DNA of 64,000 nt from Monosporascus cannonballus (taxonomy: Eukaryota; Ascomycota; Sordariomycetes; Xylariales). Within the stretch, counting starts at the first letter, position 1, and the number at the start of each line of letters is the position of its first letter. The DNA is taken from positions 62,001 to 126,000 of the forward strand of contig QJNS01000030.1 in NCBI GenBank assembly GCA_004154925.1, in the 5' to 3' direction. A program made the translations under genes and the position numbers. The notes beneath the pieces are model-generated. The model worked only from the letters and a program-made list of their open reading frames with translations. It was not told the origin of the DNA and did no database searches. Of the stretch, positions 10,471-22,014 are shown piece by piece.

Positions 10471-13400
10471 TTTACGAAAATAAACGTCGGAATAACGTTC
10501 CATAAAATTAAAATTAAGAAAAAAAAACGAATAGAAAATAATATTTCGAATACGTTTCGGCTTATACGAATAGCTGGTAATATCGTTTGGCTTATACGGT
10601 GTTTTCGTAATTTTCCAGCAATAAGTTAACGAGGTCCTAAAGAAATATTTCGACGTTTTCTGCTTAACATATATGGACGATATCCTTATTTCTTTTCTGG
10701 ATTTAAGGAGGATTATATGCAAAAAGTAAAAAGGATTTTAAACTGCATGGAAAAAACGGATTTAAATCTGGATAATTTTAAGTACGAATTCGCTATAAAA
10801 ATAATAAAATATCTTAGATTTATTATAAATGCCGGAAAGAGGATATTAATGGACTCCAAAAAATTACACGTAATTAAAAAATAGGAAATTTCCAAAATAC
10901 TTAAAAAAATCCGAAATTTTTTGAGGTTCGTAAATTTTTTCCGTAATTTTATAGCTTATTACGTAAATATATTAGTATTGCTAATAATCCTAACCCGGAA
11001 AAGAACTTTATTTCGTTAGGGAAAAAAGGAAATAACGTTCGAACGTTTTAAAAGCGTTTTTATAACGGAATTAATTTTGGCGTAATAAAATCTTAAGAAA
11101 TTTATAGTATTAAAAGCAAATTATTTAAATGTAATATACGAAAATTATTAATCCCAAATTAATAAACTAAAAGTATTACGTCCGGTTATTTAGTACTTGA
11201 AGAAATTAAACCTTTTTAAAGTTAATTACGAAATATATAATAAAAATTTTCTAATAATAATAAATTATTTAAAAACGTAAGATATAAAGTTGTATAACGT
11301 AATTACCCCGTTTAAAATTATTACCGATTATAAAAATCTAAAATATTTTATAATTATTAAAAAGTTAAACGAACGTCAAATAAGGTAATTAAAAGAATTA
11401 TTCCGTTTTAATTTTTATTTCGAATTCCGTACCGGCCATTTAAATATTAAGGCCAATATGCTTTCGCGTAAAAAATAAAATATGCTTGTAAGAGAAAACG
11501 ATAACCGGAAAACCGTACGAAATTTTTAGTTAATAAAGGATAAATAATTATTTATATTATTTCTAAAACGTTAAAAATGTATTAAAAAATAATAATAGTT
11601 AATAATATTAAAATTAAAGGTAATAGATTACCTTAAGAAATATAAATATTTTAATATTACGAAAATTTCTAGAAATTTTGAAATATAACGTTAAAATATA
11701 ATAAAAATTACGACTATATTATTAAGGTTATTATAAAAAAGGAATGCAATTTTTTTCCAGAATTAAAAATTATTAATATCGATCGCAAAATATATTTTGG
11801 GCGTTAAAAGCCTTTCTTAATTTGGGGAACGTTTTTGAATCCTAAATTGGGAGCTCTTTAAAACGGCCTTAATATAAAATATTTACGATTTTTATATAGT
11901 GGGTTATTTAAGTAAAAAGGTTATAATAACAGTACTTTCGAAAAATCTTTTTAGCCGGATATATATTACATGATAAAGTAGTTTTGCAAAAATTACGATG
12001 TATACGGCCATAAAAATGTATAGAAAAATAAAAAAAAAGGTTATTAAAATTATTTCCGGTTTTCGAACGATTTTATAATAAATTGTAGATCATTTTCATA
12101 ACCGATTTATTAATTGTTTTTAAATACGACCTATATTTTTTAAGAATTATAATAAATTAATTGTTTAAGACAATAATTTTAAAAGCAATACGTATGATAA
12201 ACGCAAAAATATATACGAAAATATTTATAAAAGTATATTAAATGTTTTATATTTTTCTTAAGATTATTATAAATAATAAAGGAATTAATTAAATAAAGAA
12301 ATCCTGGGTTAAATTTTAACAATTAATAAAAATAAAATCGCATTTTTTTTACCGCATATTATTTAAAAACCGATAATGCTACGGAAAAATTTAATTAAAA
12401 AATATTAATTTATTTGCGAATTTTCGTAACGTATTTGCAATAAGAATAAAATATGCTCTTTTTGAAGGAAATATTTATAATTAATAACCAAAATTTAATT
12501 TCGATAAAATTAATTTTTTTTCTCCATTTTACAGGTATTACGTTAACCCGATTCCCTAAATAAAAAACAATTCGGCAATTAAAAACAATTTACGTACGAA
12601 AACGGAAAATTTCGTTAAGAAATTGCGAAAAACTACGGAATTTACTTAAGCCGTAATAACGGCGGCCCAGCAAACTTAGAAAAAAATAATAAATAAACGT
12701 CGTTTTCGTGTCAAAAGATACGAAATTAACAATGAAATCTAATTATACTTAAAAGATGTCGTTATTTCCTGGCCGTTAAAAAATTAAAATAACTTTAAAT
12801 TAAATATTAGATAACTAAAATAATTAATTTTTACGTTATCAAACTAAATATATTTAAAAAGATTTATAACCGTTTTTACTTTAATTTATTAAAATATATA
12901 AATTATAACCGTTTACTGTTCCAAATTAACGTAAATACGTAACTTTTTTTTTATTATCCTTAAAAAAATAATAAACCAGAATTTAAAATCGAAAATATCT
13001 TTTAAACCCTAACTAAAAAAGTAAAAAAAGATTTTATACGTTAAATTCAAATAAAGTAATTAAGTTATGCAAAACCGACTTAAAAGTTATTCGAAAAATT
13101 CGTAAATATGGCGGTTTTAGAACAATTCGAAAAAGAATACGGCAATATAATTATTAATAACGGATCCCAAATTTAGCATATTACCCGAAAACGGACGGAT
13201 AAAAGTTTAGCTTAAAAACACCGGCCGGACGGCGCGTAAACAGTATAGGAAATTTGGGGAAACCGCTTAAAAGTAGCCCTATATAGCTTACAAATACGCG
13301 TTAAAATAACGTTTCCGTTATTTACGAATCAAATATATTAAGAAAAAATTAAAAGTTATAAAAATAATACGCCGGTTATAAAATTATTTAATTATTTTTA

Positions 13401-13798
13401 AATACCTATAAATCTAACGATTTACCTTACGAATTTACAATATTAACGTTACGTAGGAATTACGTATTTAAAGCGTATAATTATTCGGTTTTATTTATAT
13501 CAAATTTCGGCAAAACCAGAACCTTTATTTTAACCGCCTAAATTATAATTATAAGGTTTGCGAAAACGCTAATAATACGATTATTAATAATTATTAGCTT
13601 AATTTATAACGTAAATTAATAAGTAATGCAAAAAAGACGCGGAAATATTGTAAGGAAAATTTATATAACGGAATTTGTTATTTTTATACTTAATACGTCT
13701 TTTTCTACGCAGGGCAAAAAAACCAATTAAAAGTTAAGGATTAACGCAATTACTGATTTTGCAACAAGTTAACCCTTTTTGGAAAAGGTAAAAGGTAA

Positions 13799-13979
13799 TA
13801 TGATAAGGTTATATGGAGCCCTATTATGGGGCATCGGACAAACGCCGATACCAAGCAGCACTAGCGCAGCGCCTTATATGCGAATACATATATAACTATA
13901 TTTTTATTTTTTCTCTTTAGCTAGAAAATAAACTCTCATTGGCAACTGATTGCAGACCGTTCAGGTGAAGCCTTTTACA
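13799..13979 (+). repeat. 3' LTR of Gypsy B1
   Basis: 181 bp, starting TATGATAAGG (TG to TA by mutation) and ending CCTTTTACA. It is preceded by a purine-rich tract (GGAAAAGGTAAAAGG), the expected polypurine primer site. The flank AATAT repeats the five bases before the 5' LTR. Confidence 0.88.
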
Positions 13980-14855
13980 AATATATTAAATAAAGGTTTT
14001 TTTTAAGTTTTTAAATACCGCGATAAATGTTTCGAATAATAACGAAAAATTTTATTTAACGACAAAATAAATATAAATCGTAATTACGATAAACGGGCGT
14101 AATAGATTTTCTGTCGAAAATGTTTTTAACATATTATTTTTTATCTTAATTTTTACGTTAATTATTAACGTTTTTTAAATAAAGAAATCCCGTTTATTAT
14201 CTAAATACATATAACTCTAACATTAAAAAAACGGCTAAACGTAAATATTTTAAGGTGGTATCCGATATAAAAAACGGAACTTCCTAATAACTCTTAATAA
14301 GAACCCCGAAACCGCTCGGGGCGAAATAACCGGCCGCATTTATCGTAATTATTTCGACGAATATCTCTTCAAATACTTCAGTAACGACTTTATCTTTATA
14401 CAAAATAACGTTTTTATCCATACTGTTCGAATCGTAAAAGAATAGTTTTAAAGGTAGGCCGTCGAAATGCTGGAATAACTTTTGTATTTGTCCAATTTAA
14501 ACCTTATCGAAAACGTATAAAAACTATTAAAAAAGTCTATCTAAAAAAAAACAAAACTTAGATTATTCGGTAATACGCAAAAAGTATTGCATTTACTTAC
14601 TGTTACTATAATTATTATATGAGAAAAGATTGCAAAAAATATATTAAAGCGGATCAAAATTATAATTATAACTTAGAGCTGGTATACGAAATATTAAAGT
14701 AACTTACCGTATACGTAATTTATTTATTTACAAATAATTAAAATCGCTAGCAATTTTATTAAGAGTTAGTGGAAAAACGTATAAGTGAGGTTATGAAAAT
14801 GGTAATTGGAAATATCGGGTGTAGAGACTAAATCGAGACTTTTGGACCCCGACTG
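13980..14855 (+). mobile_element. Tc1/mariner transposon copy M1, 3' fragment with terminal repeat
   Basis: This continues copy M1 after the Gypsy B insertion and aligns with M2 from about 40,139 to 41,039. It holds the relic of the DDE transposase: the block corresponding to the second catalytic residue (Q-N-N with HT downstream, near 14,400-14,430) and, later, the LNLIEN block with the catalytic glutamate near 14,500. The right terminal repeat ends CCCCGACTG at 14,855 followed by the TA target dinucleotide (14,856-14,857). RIP-type stops destroy the frame. This end is the exact junction with the GC-balanced island. Confidence 0.85.
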
Positions 14856-14857
14856 TA

Positions 14858-16160
14858 GTAGGTTTATTTACTTTTTTTTTTCATGCGGAGAACTATTTAA
14901 CCCACGTCGTGTTCACACGTCTCCGTGGATGCTGTAAGCAGCTGATAGTATAGAAAGAACTCAAGATGGAGGGATTTTCTCTCTCGTAGAGTAGGTCGCC
15001 GAGATGTATGTCGGTACCTTTACCCACCCCTGTCCAAACGAAGTAAAGTTACGATAGAGTCAAAGTCCAGATTTGGTAGTAAAATTTTTAAAACCGGACC
15101 TACCCACCCTTGCTTTCTCTATGCGACCTTCCATGAAGAAACCAGGCGGCTTCTCCCAGCCAGTGATTTCCCTCTGATTAACTCACAAACCCTACGCCGA
15201 TGATCAGGACGGGGGATGGAAACTCCAGGGCCTAAGCAGATGTATCGTGGTGAGCTGATGGACTGGAGTACTATTAGGTAGCAAACTGCGGAGTGTACGG
15301 ATTCCTACTGAGAGCCACTAGTTCATAAAACATCTCTAAGATAGGGGCTACTTCGGGGTGGAAGGATAAGACTCTGGAAGAACATACCGCCATATGTTCC
15401 TGTTATGAATATGAGAGTGAACTCCCACCGGCCACGAGGACTGAAATTAGAGGATGATATGGTAGGTATTTGGGCTGCTGCCCGTAAAGGAGCATTTTGG
15501 TCAACCGTACGCTGCACGGCTACTCCGTTCCTGAAGCCCAATCCGTAGGTTATATGCATAAGACCACACCCTAAGCGCTGCAGTCGGATAGGGGGTTATG
15601 AACCCCCCTTGCTCCGTCGTTGTTCTATCTCTCTACCTACACCGCTTTGAGAATATCAGTGATACCTAATTCATGAAGTTCAGGAACAGCTTACTATAAA
15701 TGACATTCCAATCTCGTCGAAACTTACAATGGCAGGCCAGATCAGGCTGTGCGAGTAAGCCAAGAAGTGTCCTGAGCCTTAGGCGCCAGGAATAATGCCA
15801 TCAACAGAGCCTAACTAGTCGATTATGCTCACAGCTTCAGATATGATCGGTTCGTCTGACATACTTAAACTATTTCGCCTCGCGGATTCGGTTGGGTAGG
15901 GAGCCTCGTCTTATTGCATGAGACTGGCCAATGGCATATGAGGTCTAACAGCGAAGGGTGCCGCATGATCATATATACCTGCTGTCGGCCCGGATGCCGG
16001 TAGATAAAAGACTCTTCATGCATTCTCAGGTCTTGCCTTTGGCCTTGACGGTAGTTTACAACTCCTCTCACAGTCGAACCCCCGAACTGTCTCGGACAGA
16101 TACATCCAGGGGTTACAGTATAAGATGGAAACCAAAATAACAGATCTACAACGAGCTGAC
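14858..16160. other. Non-coding or unrecognised stretch at the left island edge
   Basis: Base composition switches abruptly to about 50% GC. I see no protein family here. The longest frame, 15,323-15,559 minus (78 codons), shows no motif and no start context. The stretch may hold a decayed gene, since short frames on both strands are interrupted without C to T bias. Confidence 0.4.
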
Positions 16161-16183
16161 AACCACCAAATGAGCAACAAACA

Positions 16184-16384
16184 GTGGTGACGAAGAGAAT
16201 TTGCATCTGCTGCGGAGGTCACGGCACTCGACTCAACAACTGCCATGACTGTTTGGGGAGGGGCAAGGTGGGAAACTTTAGTTGCAGCTCTTGTCAGGGA
16301 CGCGGCCAACGTTACATTAACCGTTCTCGCTGCGACGGAGAGGGGTCATATGGTAAGGCATCGTTCACCCACATAGGGATTTAA
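16184..16384 (+). CDS. Small DnaJ-type cysteine-rich zinc-finger reading frame (start uncertain)
   Basis: The frame codes for at most about 66 residues and is dominated by a repeated C-x-x-C-x-G-x-G pattern, the signature of the cysteine-rich zinc-binding region of DnaJ/Hsp40 type I co-chaperones. Three full repeats are present (cores CGGHG, CLGRG, CQGRG) and a fourth lacks its first cysteine (RSRCDGEG). There is no J domain and no C-terminal substrate-binding domain in the surroundings. The frame opens at a GTG with an in-frame stop 27 bases before it and no upstream ATG, so either a 5' exon was missed or the gene is a fragment. It stops at TAA 16,382-16,384. In known proteins the repeats bind two zinc ions and support thiol chemistry and client binding; the function here is inferred from the motif only. 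Confidence 0.45.
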   Translation: MVTKRICICCGGHGTRLNNCHDCLGRGKVGNFSCSSCQGRGQRYINRSRCDGEGSYGKASFTHIGI

Positions 16385-17747
16385 AGTACTGGCAGCCTTA
16401 GTGGTCGTGAGAAGACAAGTAGAAGCTCTTGTGGGCCGACCAAGTCGACTGCGTAATAGGTCCCTGCAGGCGACGAAAGGCGGGATTCTTGTCTAGTCTA
16501 GTGCTGTTAGCATTCCGGGGTAAACACGGGAACTAGTGATGATGACGGACATTTAAAAGTAATATAATGCGACATTGGGCGGTCACGGTTCTCCGGGTGA
16601 GTCAAATGTCCTCCATGATAACTTACGTGCCTAGATACGGACTACTCGAGGCCACCGAGTCCCTCTGGCCGCGACTGATAACTCGTAACTGGAACAAAGT
16701 AGCCACTGCGGGTAGAATCTCAATCTCACTGGTAAACGCTCGAGATCTCTTTGCGGACACAATAAAAGATATAGGATGATTGGGGAATTCATGAAGCAGT
16801 GCTAATAGTTGCCAACACGTTAGTTGAGGTTCCGGCCACCGGGTTTCATTGGCGGCAGGTGATAAAGCCATCCGGGCGCTTCGGCGAAACCACTGGAGAC
16901 TAGGTATCCACTAATATTTGAGGCTAAGTAAGCCAAGAATAGAAATAATGGAGATATCCATCCTGCTGCGTGCTTGGAACTTTGGACAGGGGCATCTCCT
17001 AACCCTTTACATCCCCCATTTTTCAACTTCCTCAACGGAAAGCAGAGCTAGAACCAGTTTACAAAAACAAATACGTATCCGCTATTCATTCTCTTTTTCA
17101 CTCTTGAGATTTATTTCTCCTTCTTTTGAAACGCCGGTCCAGGTTGTAGCGGGGTACCTAGCCTAACTGACGAGATCTCGCATTTGCACATTTTTGGTAA
17201 CGCCGAACCCGACCCTTTCTGTTATACCGGTGTGGAAATCTGTCGTCATTGGAGTGAGACCAAGCCCAACACCGGTGATAAGCAAGCTGCGTCAGAGACC
17301 TTCATCATCGTAACTATTTGCCCCCCCCCCCGCAACCTTGGACAGGTCCTGGAATCCAAAAAAGTCGGGCTTATCAGTTTCCACTCTATTATTCAGATCT
17401 ACCAAGTTTGCTTTACGTAGTGTCTCTTTTTTTTTCTCGGGAAACAAAATAAACAATCGACACACTTCCTTCCAAAGATGTCTTGGGAACTCACTCGGCG
17501 TCGCTTCGCTCGGACGGTTAATAGCAAGTTCATCTATGACCGCGTTGTAAGTTGAATTGACCTTACCTAGTCCAATCCTCGCTTCGTTCCTGTCACTGTC
17601 ATTTCACAGCACCGACCAGCATTGATTCCGTCTCGTCGCATCCTGCTCCCTGTTGCTGTCGCATACGGCCGTCCATGTTTGCGCGATGCTAACCCGACAT
17701 CTCTGTCCGTCCAGCCTCTGCTCCATGCCATAATCTTTTTCATCGAA
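16385..17747. other. Intergenic stretch without recognisable gene
   Basis: Several frames of 60-85 codons occur on both strands but none shows a family motif or splice logic. A run of C residues lies near 17,322-17,332. The last 150 bp (pyrimidine-rich, with TCTGTCCGTCC and CTGCTCC) are the likely promoter and leader of the Mpv17-family gene. Confidence 0.45.
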
Positions 17748-18589
17748 ATGGCCATCGCTGCGCGGTTGACAGCTAGGTTTAATTCCTATTATGATGAACG
17801 GCCAGGTGAGAAATCGATCGCCTCTTTCCCTCAGGTGTGGCACGCGACTAACCATGCTCCTGCTCTGCAGTACTTACCATGATGGTAACGAACGCCATTC
17901 TCGGAGGCATCGCCGACACCGTCGCCCAAACCATCACATCCGTTCGGCAGCGAGCACTACGGAAACCGGGCGGCGTATCGAAGAATGACTCGGTAGCCAT
18001 CGAAATCCACGAGCTGGACCGCAAGTGGAGCGACCGCGAGCTCATCCCGGAATCCAAGCAGCTGCCGCCGCCCTTCGACTTCGAGAGACTTACGAGGTTC
18101 ATGGCATACGGTTTCGCGATGGCGCCCGTGCAGTTCAAGTGGTTCAGCTTCCTGTCGCGGGCCTTCCCCATCACCAAGGAACACGCCTTTCTGCCGGCGG
18201 TGAAGAGGATGACTTTCGATCAACTGATCTTCGCGCCCTTTGGTATCGCGTGCTTCTTCACGGCCATGACGGTGGCGGAGGGCGGAGGCCGTAGAGCGGT
18301 CGCCCACAAGCTGCGGGACATGTACGTCCCCACGCTGAAGGCGAACTTCATGGTGTGGCCGGCGGTGCAGATGATCAACTTCAGATTGATGCCAGTGCAG
18401 TTCCAACTGGTAAGACCGCCCCTACCGGACTACTTGTCTTATGTGAGGATGCTCTTACTAATACAGTTGTAGCCCTTTGTGTCCACAGTTGGTATTGCCT
18501 GGACGGCATTCCTCTCCCTCAGCAACGCGACTGAAGACCTGGAGGTCAAGCCATCTCCTCACGCTTCCCCTAACGTCCGCCTAGCCTAG
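17748..18589 (+). CDS. Mpv17/PMP22 family membrane protein (3 exons)
   Basis: The exons are 17,748-17,805, 17,871-18,409 and 18,473-18,589; they join in frame to 237 residues. The introns have GTGAG..CAG and GTAAG..TAG ends with CTAAC and CTAATAC branch sites. The family comprises small proteins with four membrane segments in the mitochondrial inner or peroxisomal membrane (Sym1, Mpv17, PXMP2) thought to form channels. Seen here are the N-terminal ARF-x-SYYDERP segment, the first helix TNAILGGIADTVAQ and the C-terminal hallmark WPAVQMINFRLMP followed by STVGIAWTAFLS. The start was chosen because it gives the family-typical N-terminus and 19 residues before the intron. A hydrophilic insertion of about 45 residues after the first helix makes it longer than the usual 170-200 residues. 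Which subfamily it belongs to cannot be decided, so no symbol is given. Confidence 0.88.
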
Positions 18590-19594
18590 ATATATCGACA
18601 GGTCGAAACAGGGTTGGTGCGCGGTCTTCCACCTTTATACAACGTGCATTACGGAACCTCGTGTCGACATTATGATATTGTCACTGGTTTGTTTTCCCCG
18701 TCCTAATGGGGCGGAGTTCAATTCATCATGACAGGAACGGCGTTTCGGTTTGTTTAGGTTGTTTATTTGCTTAGAAGGTCAGATCAGAAGTCCTTTCGAA
18801 ACTATTCCTCTTTGTACCTAAAGAATTAGAGATTGAGTTTCTTGTAGGGCGGCGACTTTCTTGCGTGTAGGTATTTGACATCTCCCCTCATAGTGATGCT
18901 CCTCGGTTGGACAAACCAAGCTCCTCGGACTGACGGCATCGGCCGGCACCATACAGCATCCGGTACTAGGGAAGAAGCCTATCATATTCCCGGGGAAGAA
19001 AATAGTACGGCATACACCTTAGATATATTCTCGGAAAGAGGAGACAGACGAAAAGTATCGGGTGACAGCATGTCGGTGGAGAGACAGGTATCACATCCAC
19101 TATCCGCGTTTGGTGGAGGACGCCCAGGATGCCCAGGACCCCCCTCTCCCCTCCCCCTCCCCGTCCCCGGGTTTAACGCCAAGCCGACCAGCTGAAGCAG
19201 TGAAGCACATGCACTGTATGATGGTACAGTACAGTTCAACTAACGCCCACTGGAGGAGAGATGTCAACAGATGCATGCAGGTGTAATCGGCCCACCTTAG
19301 GCACAATCAATACATGCACTGCTACTACTGCGTGCTATATCCCTACCTACCTAGGTAGGTACCTAGGTACCTAGTACTATTGTAGTACCGCTTTGGTACT
19401 TGGTAGATATGATGAGCTCACTCGGACTCAGTTTCACCCCACCAATGTTTTGGAATGTTTCGGTTGCCCCTCCATCCTGGCAGAAGGGGGGACTGCGTAC
19501 GTGTTCCAACAATAACTTACGAACTTAACGTTACCCATTCCCGTATTACCTACTATCTATAACTGCCATATCATTATCTTCTGGTCTCACTGAA
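18590..19594. other. Intergenic region with TACCTAGGTA-type palindromes
   Basis: About 1.1 kb between the Mpv17-family gene and PGK. A dense overlapping palindrome block CCTACCTACCTAGGTAGG / TACCTAGGTACC lies at 19,343-19,374. No coding family is visible; short frames on both strands near 18,875-19,306 have low-complexity composition (polypyrimidine CCCTCCCC at 19,142-19,165). Confidence 0.5.
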
Positions 19595-19612
19595 TCCCCC
19601 TCCTTCTTTCTG
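19595..19612 (+). promoter_or_regulatory. Pyrimidine-rich promoter tract upstream of PGK
   Basis: A CCCCCTCCTTCTTTCTGG tract lies about 80 bp before the start codon. CT-rich tracts just upstream of the transcription start are common in strongly expressed filamentous-fungal housekeeping genes. The start context GCAACCATGTCT is a good fungal Kozak match. The role is inferred. Confidence 0.4.
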
Positions 19613-19688
19613 GCGTCAAGTAGGCTTGATCACGTATCAATTCCTCCCACAAAACCACCAGCTTGTTTGTTTCATCAGAAGAGCAACC

Positions 19689-21175
19689 ATGTCTCTATCT
19701 AGCAAGCTCTCCATCACGGACTGTGACCTGAAGGGCAAGAGAGTCCTCATCCGTGTAAGTATTTACGAGCTCGTAGTCGTACTTTATGCGTAATTATACC
19801 TTCACTAAACTCGGTTCTACTTGCGACTCTCCTATGTGCGTGCCTACGTATATGTCGCGCGATTGGCTAATTCGTCGCCCCAGGTGGACTTCAACGTGCC
19901 CCTCGACGCCGACAAGAAGGTGACCAACAACCAGCGCATCGCCGGCGCCATCCCGACCATCAAGTATGCCATCGACAACGGCGCCAAGGCCGTGGTGCTG
20001 ATGTCGCACCTCGGCCGGCCCGACGGCAAGGCCAACCCCAAGTACAGCCTCAAGCCCGTGGTCCCGGAGCTCGAGAAGCTGCTCGGCCGGAGCGTCGAGT
20101 TCGCTCCGGACTGCGTCGGTCCCGAGGTCGAGGCTATCGTCAATAAGGCCGACGGGGGCAGCGTCGTCCTGCTCGAGAACCTGCGCTTCCACCCCGAGGA
20201 GGAGGGCTCCTACAAGGACGCGGATGGCAAGAAGGTCAAGGCGGACAAAGCCAAGGTGGATGAGTTCCGCAAGGGCCTCACGGCTCTCGGTGATGTCTAC
20301 ATCAGTACGTCATACATAATTCCCCTCATCCCGGCTTCTTTCTCTTGAGTTTGCTGTCTAGTGCCCTTTTGATCTGTTGCCGGATTGTGGCTAACAGGAC
20401 GTTACCAGACGACGCCTTCGGTACGGCGCACCGCGCCCACTCGTCCATGGTCGGCGTCGACCTGCCGCAGAAGGCGGCCGGCTTCCTGATGAAGAAGGAG
20501 CTCGACTACTTCGCCAAGGCCATCGAGTCGCCGAAGCGGCCGTTCCTGGCAATCCTGGGCGGCGCCAAGGTGTCGGACAAGATCCAGCTCATCGACAACC
20601 TGCTGGACAAGGTCAACGCGCTCGTCATCTGCGGCGGCATGGCCTTCACGTTCAAGAAGACGCTGTACGGCGTGAAGATCGGCAACTCGCTGTTCGACGA
20701 GGCCGGGTCTAAGACGGTCGGCCAGCTCATGGAGAAGGCCAAGCGCAACGGCGTGCAGGTCACGCTGCCCGTCGACTACGTGACGGCCGACAAGTTCGAC
20801 AAGGACGCCAACACGGGCACCGCCACGGACGAGACGGGCATCCCCGACGGCTGGATGGGTCTCGACTGCGGTCCCGAGTCGGTGAGGCTGTACCGCGAGG
20901 CCATCGACGCGGCCGAGACGATCCTTTGGAACGGCCCCGCAGGTGTCTTCGAGTTCGACAAGTTCGCCGCGGGCACCAAGGCCACGCTCGACGCTTTTGC
21001 CGATGCCGTGGGCCGCGGCAAGATCGGCATCATCGGCGGCGGCGACACGGCCACCGTCGCCGCCAAGTACGGCGCCGAGGACAAGTGCTCTCACGTCTCA
21101 ACCGGCGGCGGCGCCTCCCTCGAGCTCCTCGAGGGCAAGGATCTGCCCGGCGTCGTCGCCCTGAGCTCCAAATGA
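19689..21175 (+). CDS. PGK1: Phosphoglycerate kinase (3 exons)
   Basis: The exons are 19,689-19,754, 19,884-20,304 and 20,409-21,175; together they code for 417 residues, the normal length. The enzyme transfers phosphate from 1,3-bisphosphoglycerate to ADP in cytosolic glycolysis. Family landmarks are VDFNVPLD at the start of exon 2, SHLGRPDG (substrate-binding arginine), [19 protein letters not shown] across the exon 2/3 junction, [19 protein letters not shown] and [11 protein letters not shown] near the C-terminus. Both introns (129 and 104 nt) have standard ends (GTAAGT..CAG, GTACGT..CAG). Codon use in exons 2 and 3 is extremely C-biased at third positions, as expected for a highly expressed gene, which also produces long spurious antisense frames. 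No damage or RIP is seen. Identification is certain. Confidence 0.97.
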
Positions 21176-22014
21176 GGGTTAGGGAAGCGGGCTGCGCTTT
21201 GATCGCGCCCGCTCGTAGGAAGGTTTAGAAGAGGGATCGCCTGAAATAATGGAATGAACGATCGGTCAGGGTAGCGAGTAAGCCCAGCACAGACCGAAGA
21301 TGCACCTACGTAGGTACGTACATGTGGTATGAGTAATTAAAAATACAAGAAATCAAGATGAGCACTCTGAGGCTCCTGTTATTTGTGCTTCTTTCAGTTG
21401 TTGATCTTTCAATGATGGTGCCATCGAGTGTTGGTCGATGTAGGTATGATATTCGCATCGAAGCCGAAACGGAGCTTGTTGGCGAAAGAGGCAGGTCCGC
21501 CGTTAAGATAGATCGTGAAACGTTCCGCTGCGTTTCCGAGTATCTTGATTTCGGGGGGTCTTAGGTGTATCCGCGTGCCGGGACTATGTCTGGCGGGAAA
21601 GGTGCCCTAGGATAAGTGATTACACGCAGACTCGTTAAGGGGTTCGAGAAATGCTATCGGCGACATAACACAGCGGCACAGAATCCCTAGATCTTAAACC
21701 GTCTATTGATGTATCCACGTCCTCAATGTGCCAATCCTGGGAGATGCCATCCCGATGAGCTCACGGTTATCGTGTTCATGTAGCGAACTGTACAGACGCC
21801 GCTCCATTTTCCCGTTCTTGGCCTTGCCGTTTGCTCCCCCCCCGTCCGTTTGACCATCTTCGCGGGCTCAGGCTTGGGCTCGGTATGCCATTCCCCTGAT
21901 TACCTCCCAATGCGCGATGCAGCCTAGGATGTCTGATACGGCACAGACACCGAGCACCTCCCTAGTAGCCGCCACCTTCGTATTACAACTATTCCGCGGA
22001 GACCAGATGACGCT
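21176..22014. other. Convergent 3' region between PGK and SEM1
   Basis: PGK and SEM1 transcripts converge here. A palindromic CACCTACGTAGGTACGTAC lies at 21,303-21,321. A 68-codon frame at 21,358-21,564 begins with a hydrophobic stretch but has no family resemblance and lies in a likely 3' UTR; I do not annotate it as a gene. Confidence 0.4.

Larger units (their letters stand above)
7940..13979 (+). mobile_element. Complete Ty3/Gypsy LTR retrotransposon, family B copy B1 (RIP-degraded)
   Basis: A 6,040-bp element bounded by LTRs 7,940-8,126 and 13,799-13,979 and flanked by a perfect AATAT duplication (7,935-7,939 and 13,980-13,984). Both flanks belong to the same Tc1-type transposon, so the insertion site is certain. 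The interior holds a recognisable Gypsy reverse transcriptase frame at 10,066-10,470 and a YMDD box at 10,670-10,681, in the plus orientation. RNase H-like and integrase territory lies downstream to about 13,700, too mutated for firm limits. Frames are full of stops. CpG is conspicuously retained while CpA is scarce. Confidence 0.92.

Noticed and set aside
17957..18406. 149-codon antisense frame over the Mpv17-family gene
   Set aside because: Shadow of the GC-rich sense exon; low-complexity His/Arg/Glu composition and no family match.
20402..21094. 230-codon frame antisense to PGK exon 3
   Set aside because: It mirrors the extreme third-position C bias of PGK; no motif, no promoter, and the sense gene is certain.
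21358..21564. Small frame with hydrophobic start downstream of PGK
   Set aside because: Lies in the likely 3' UTR of PGK, ends without any recognisable domain, and hydrophobic starts of this length arise by chance.
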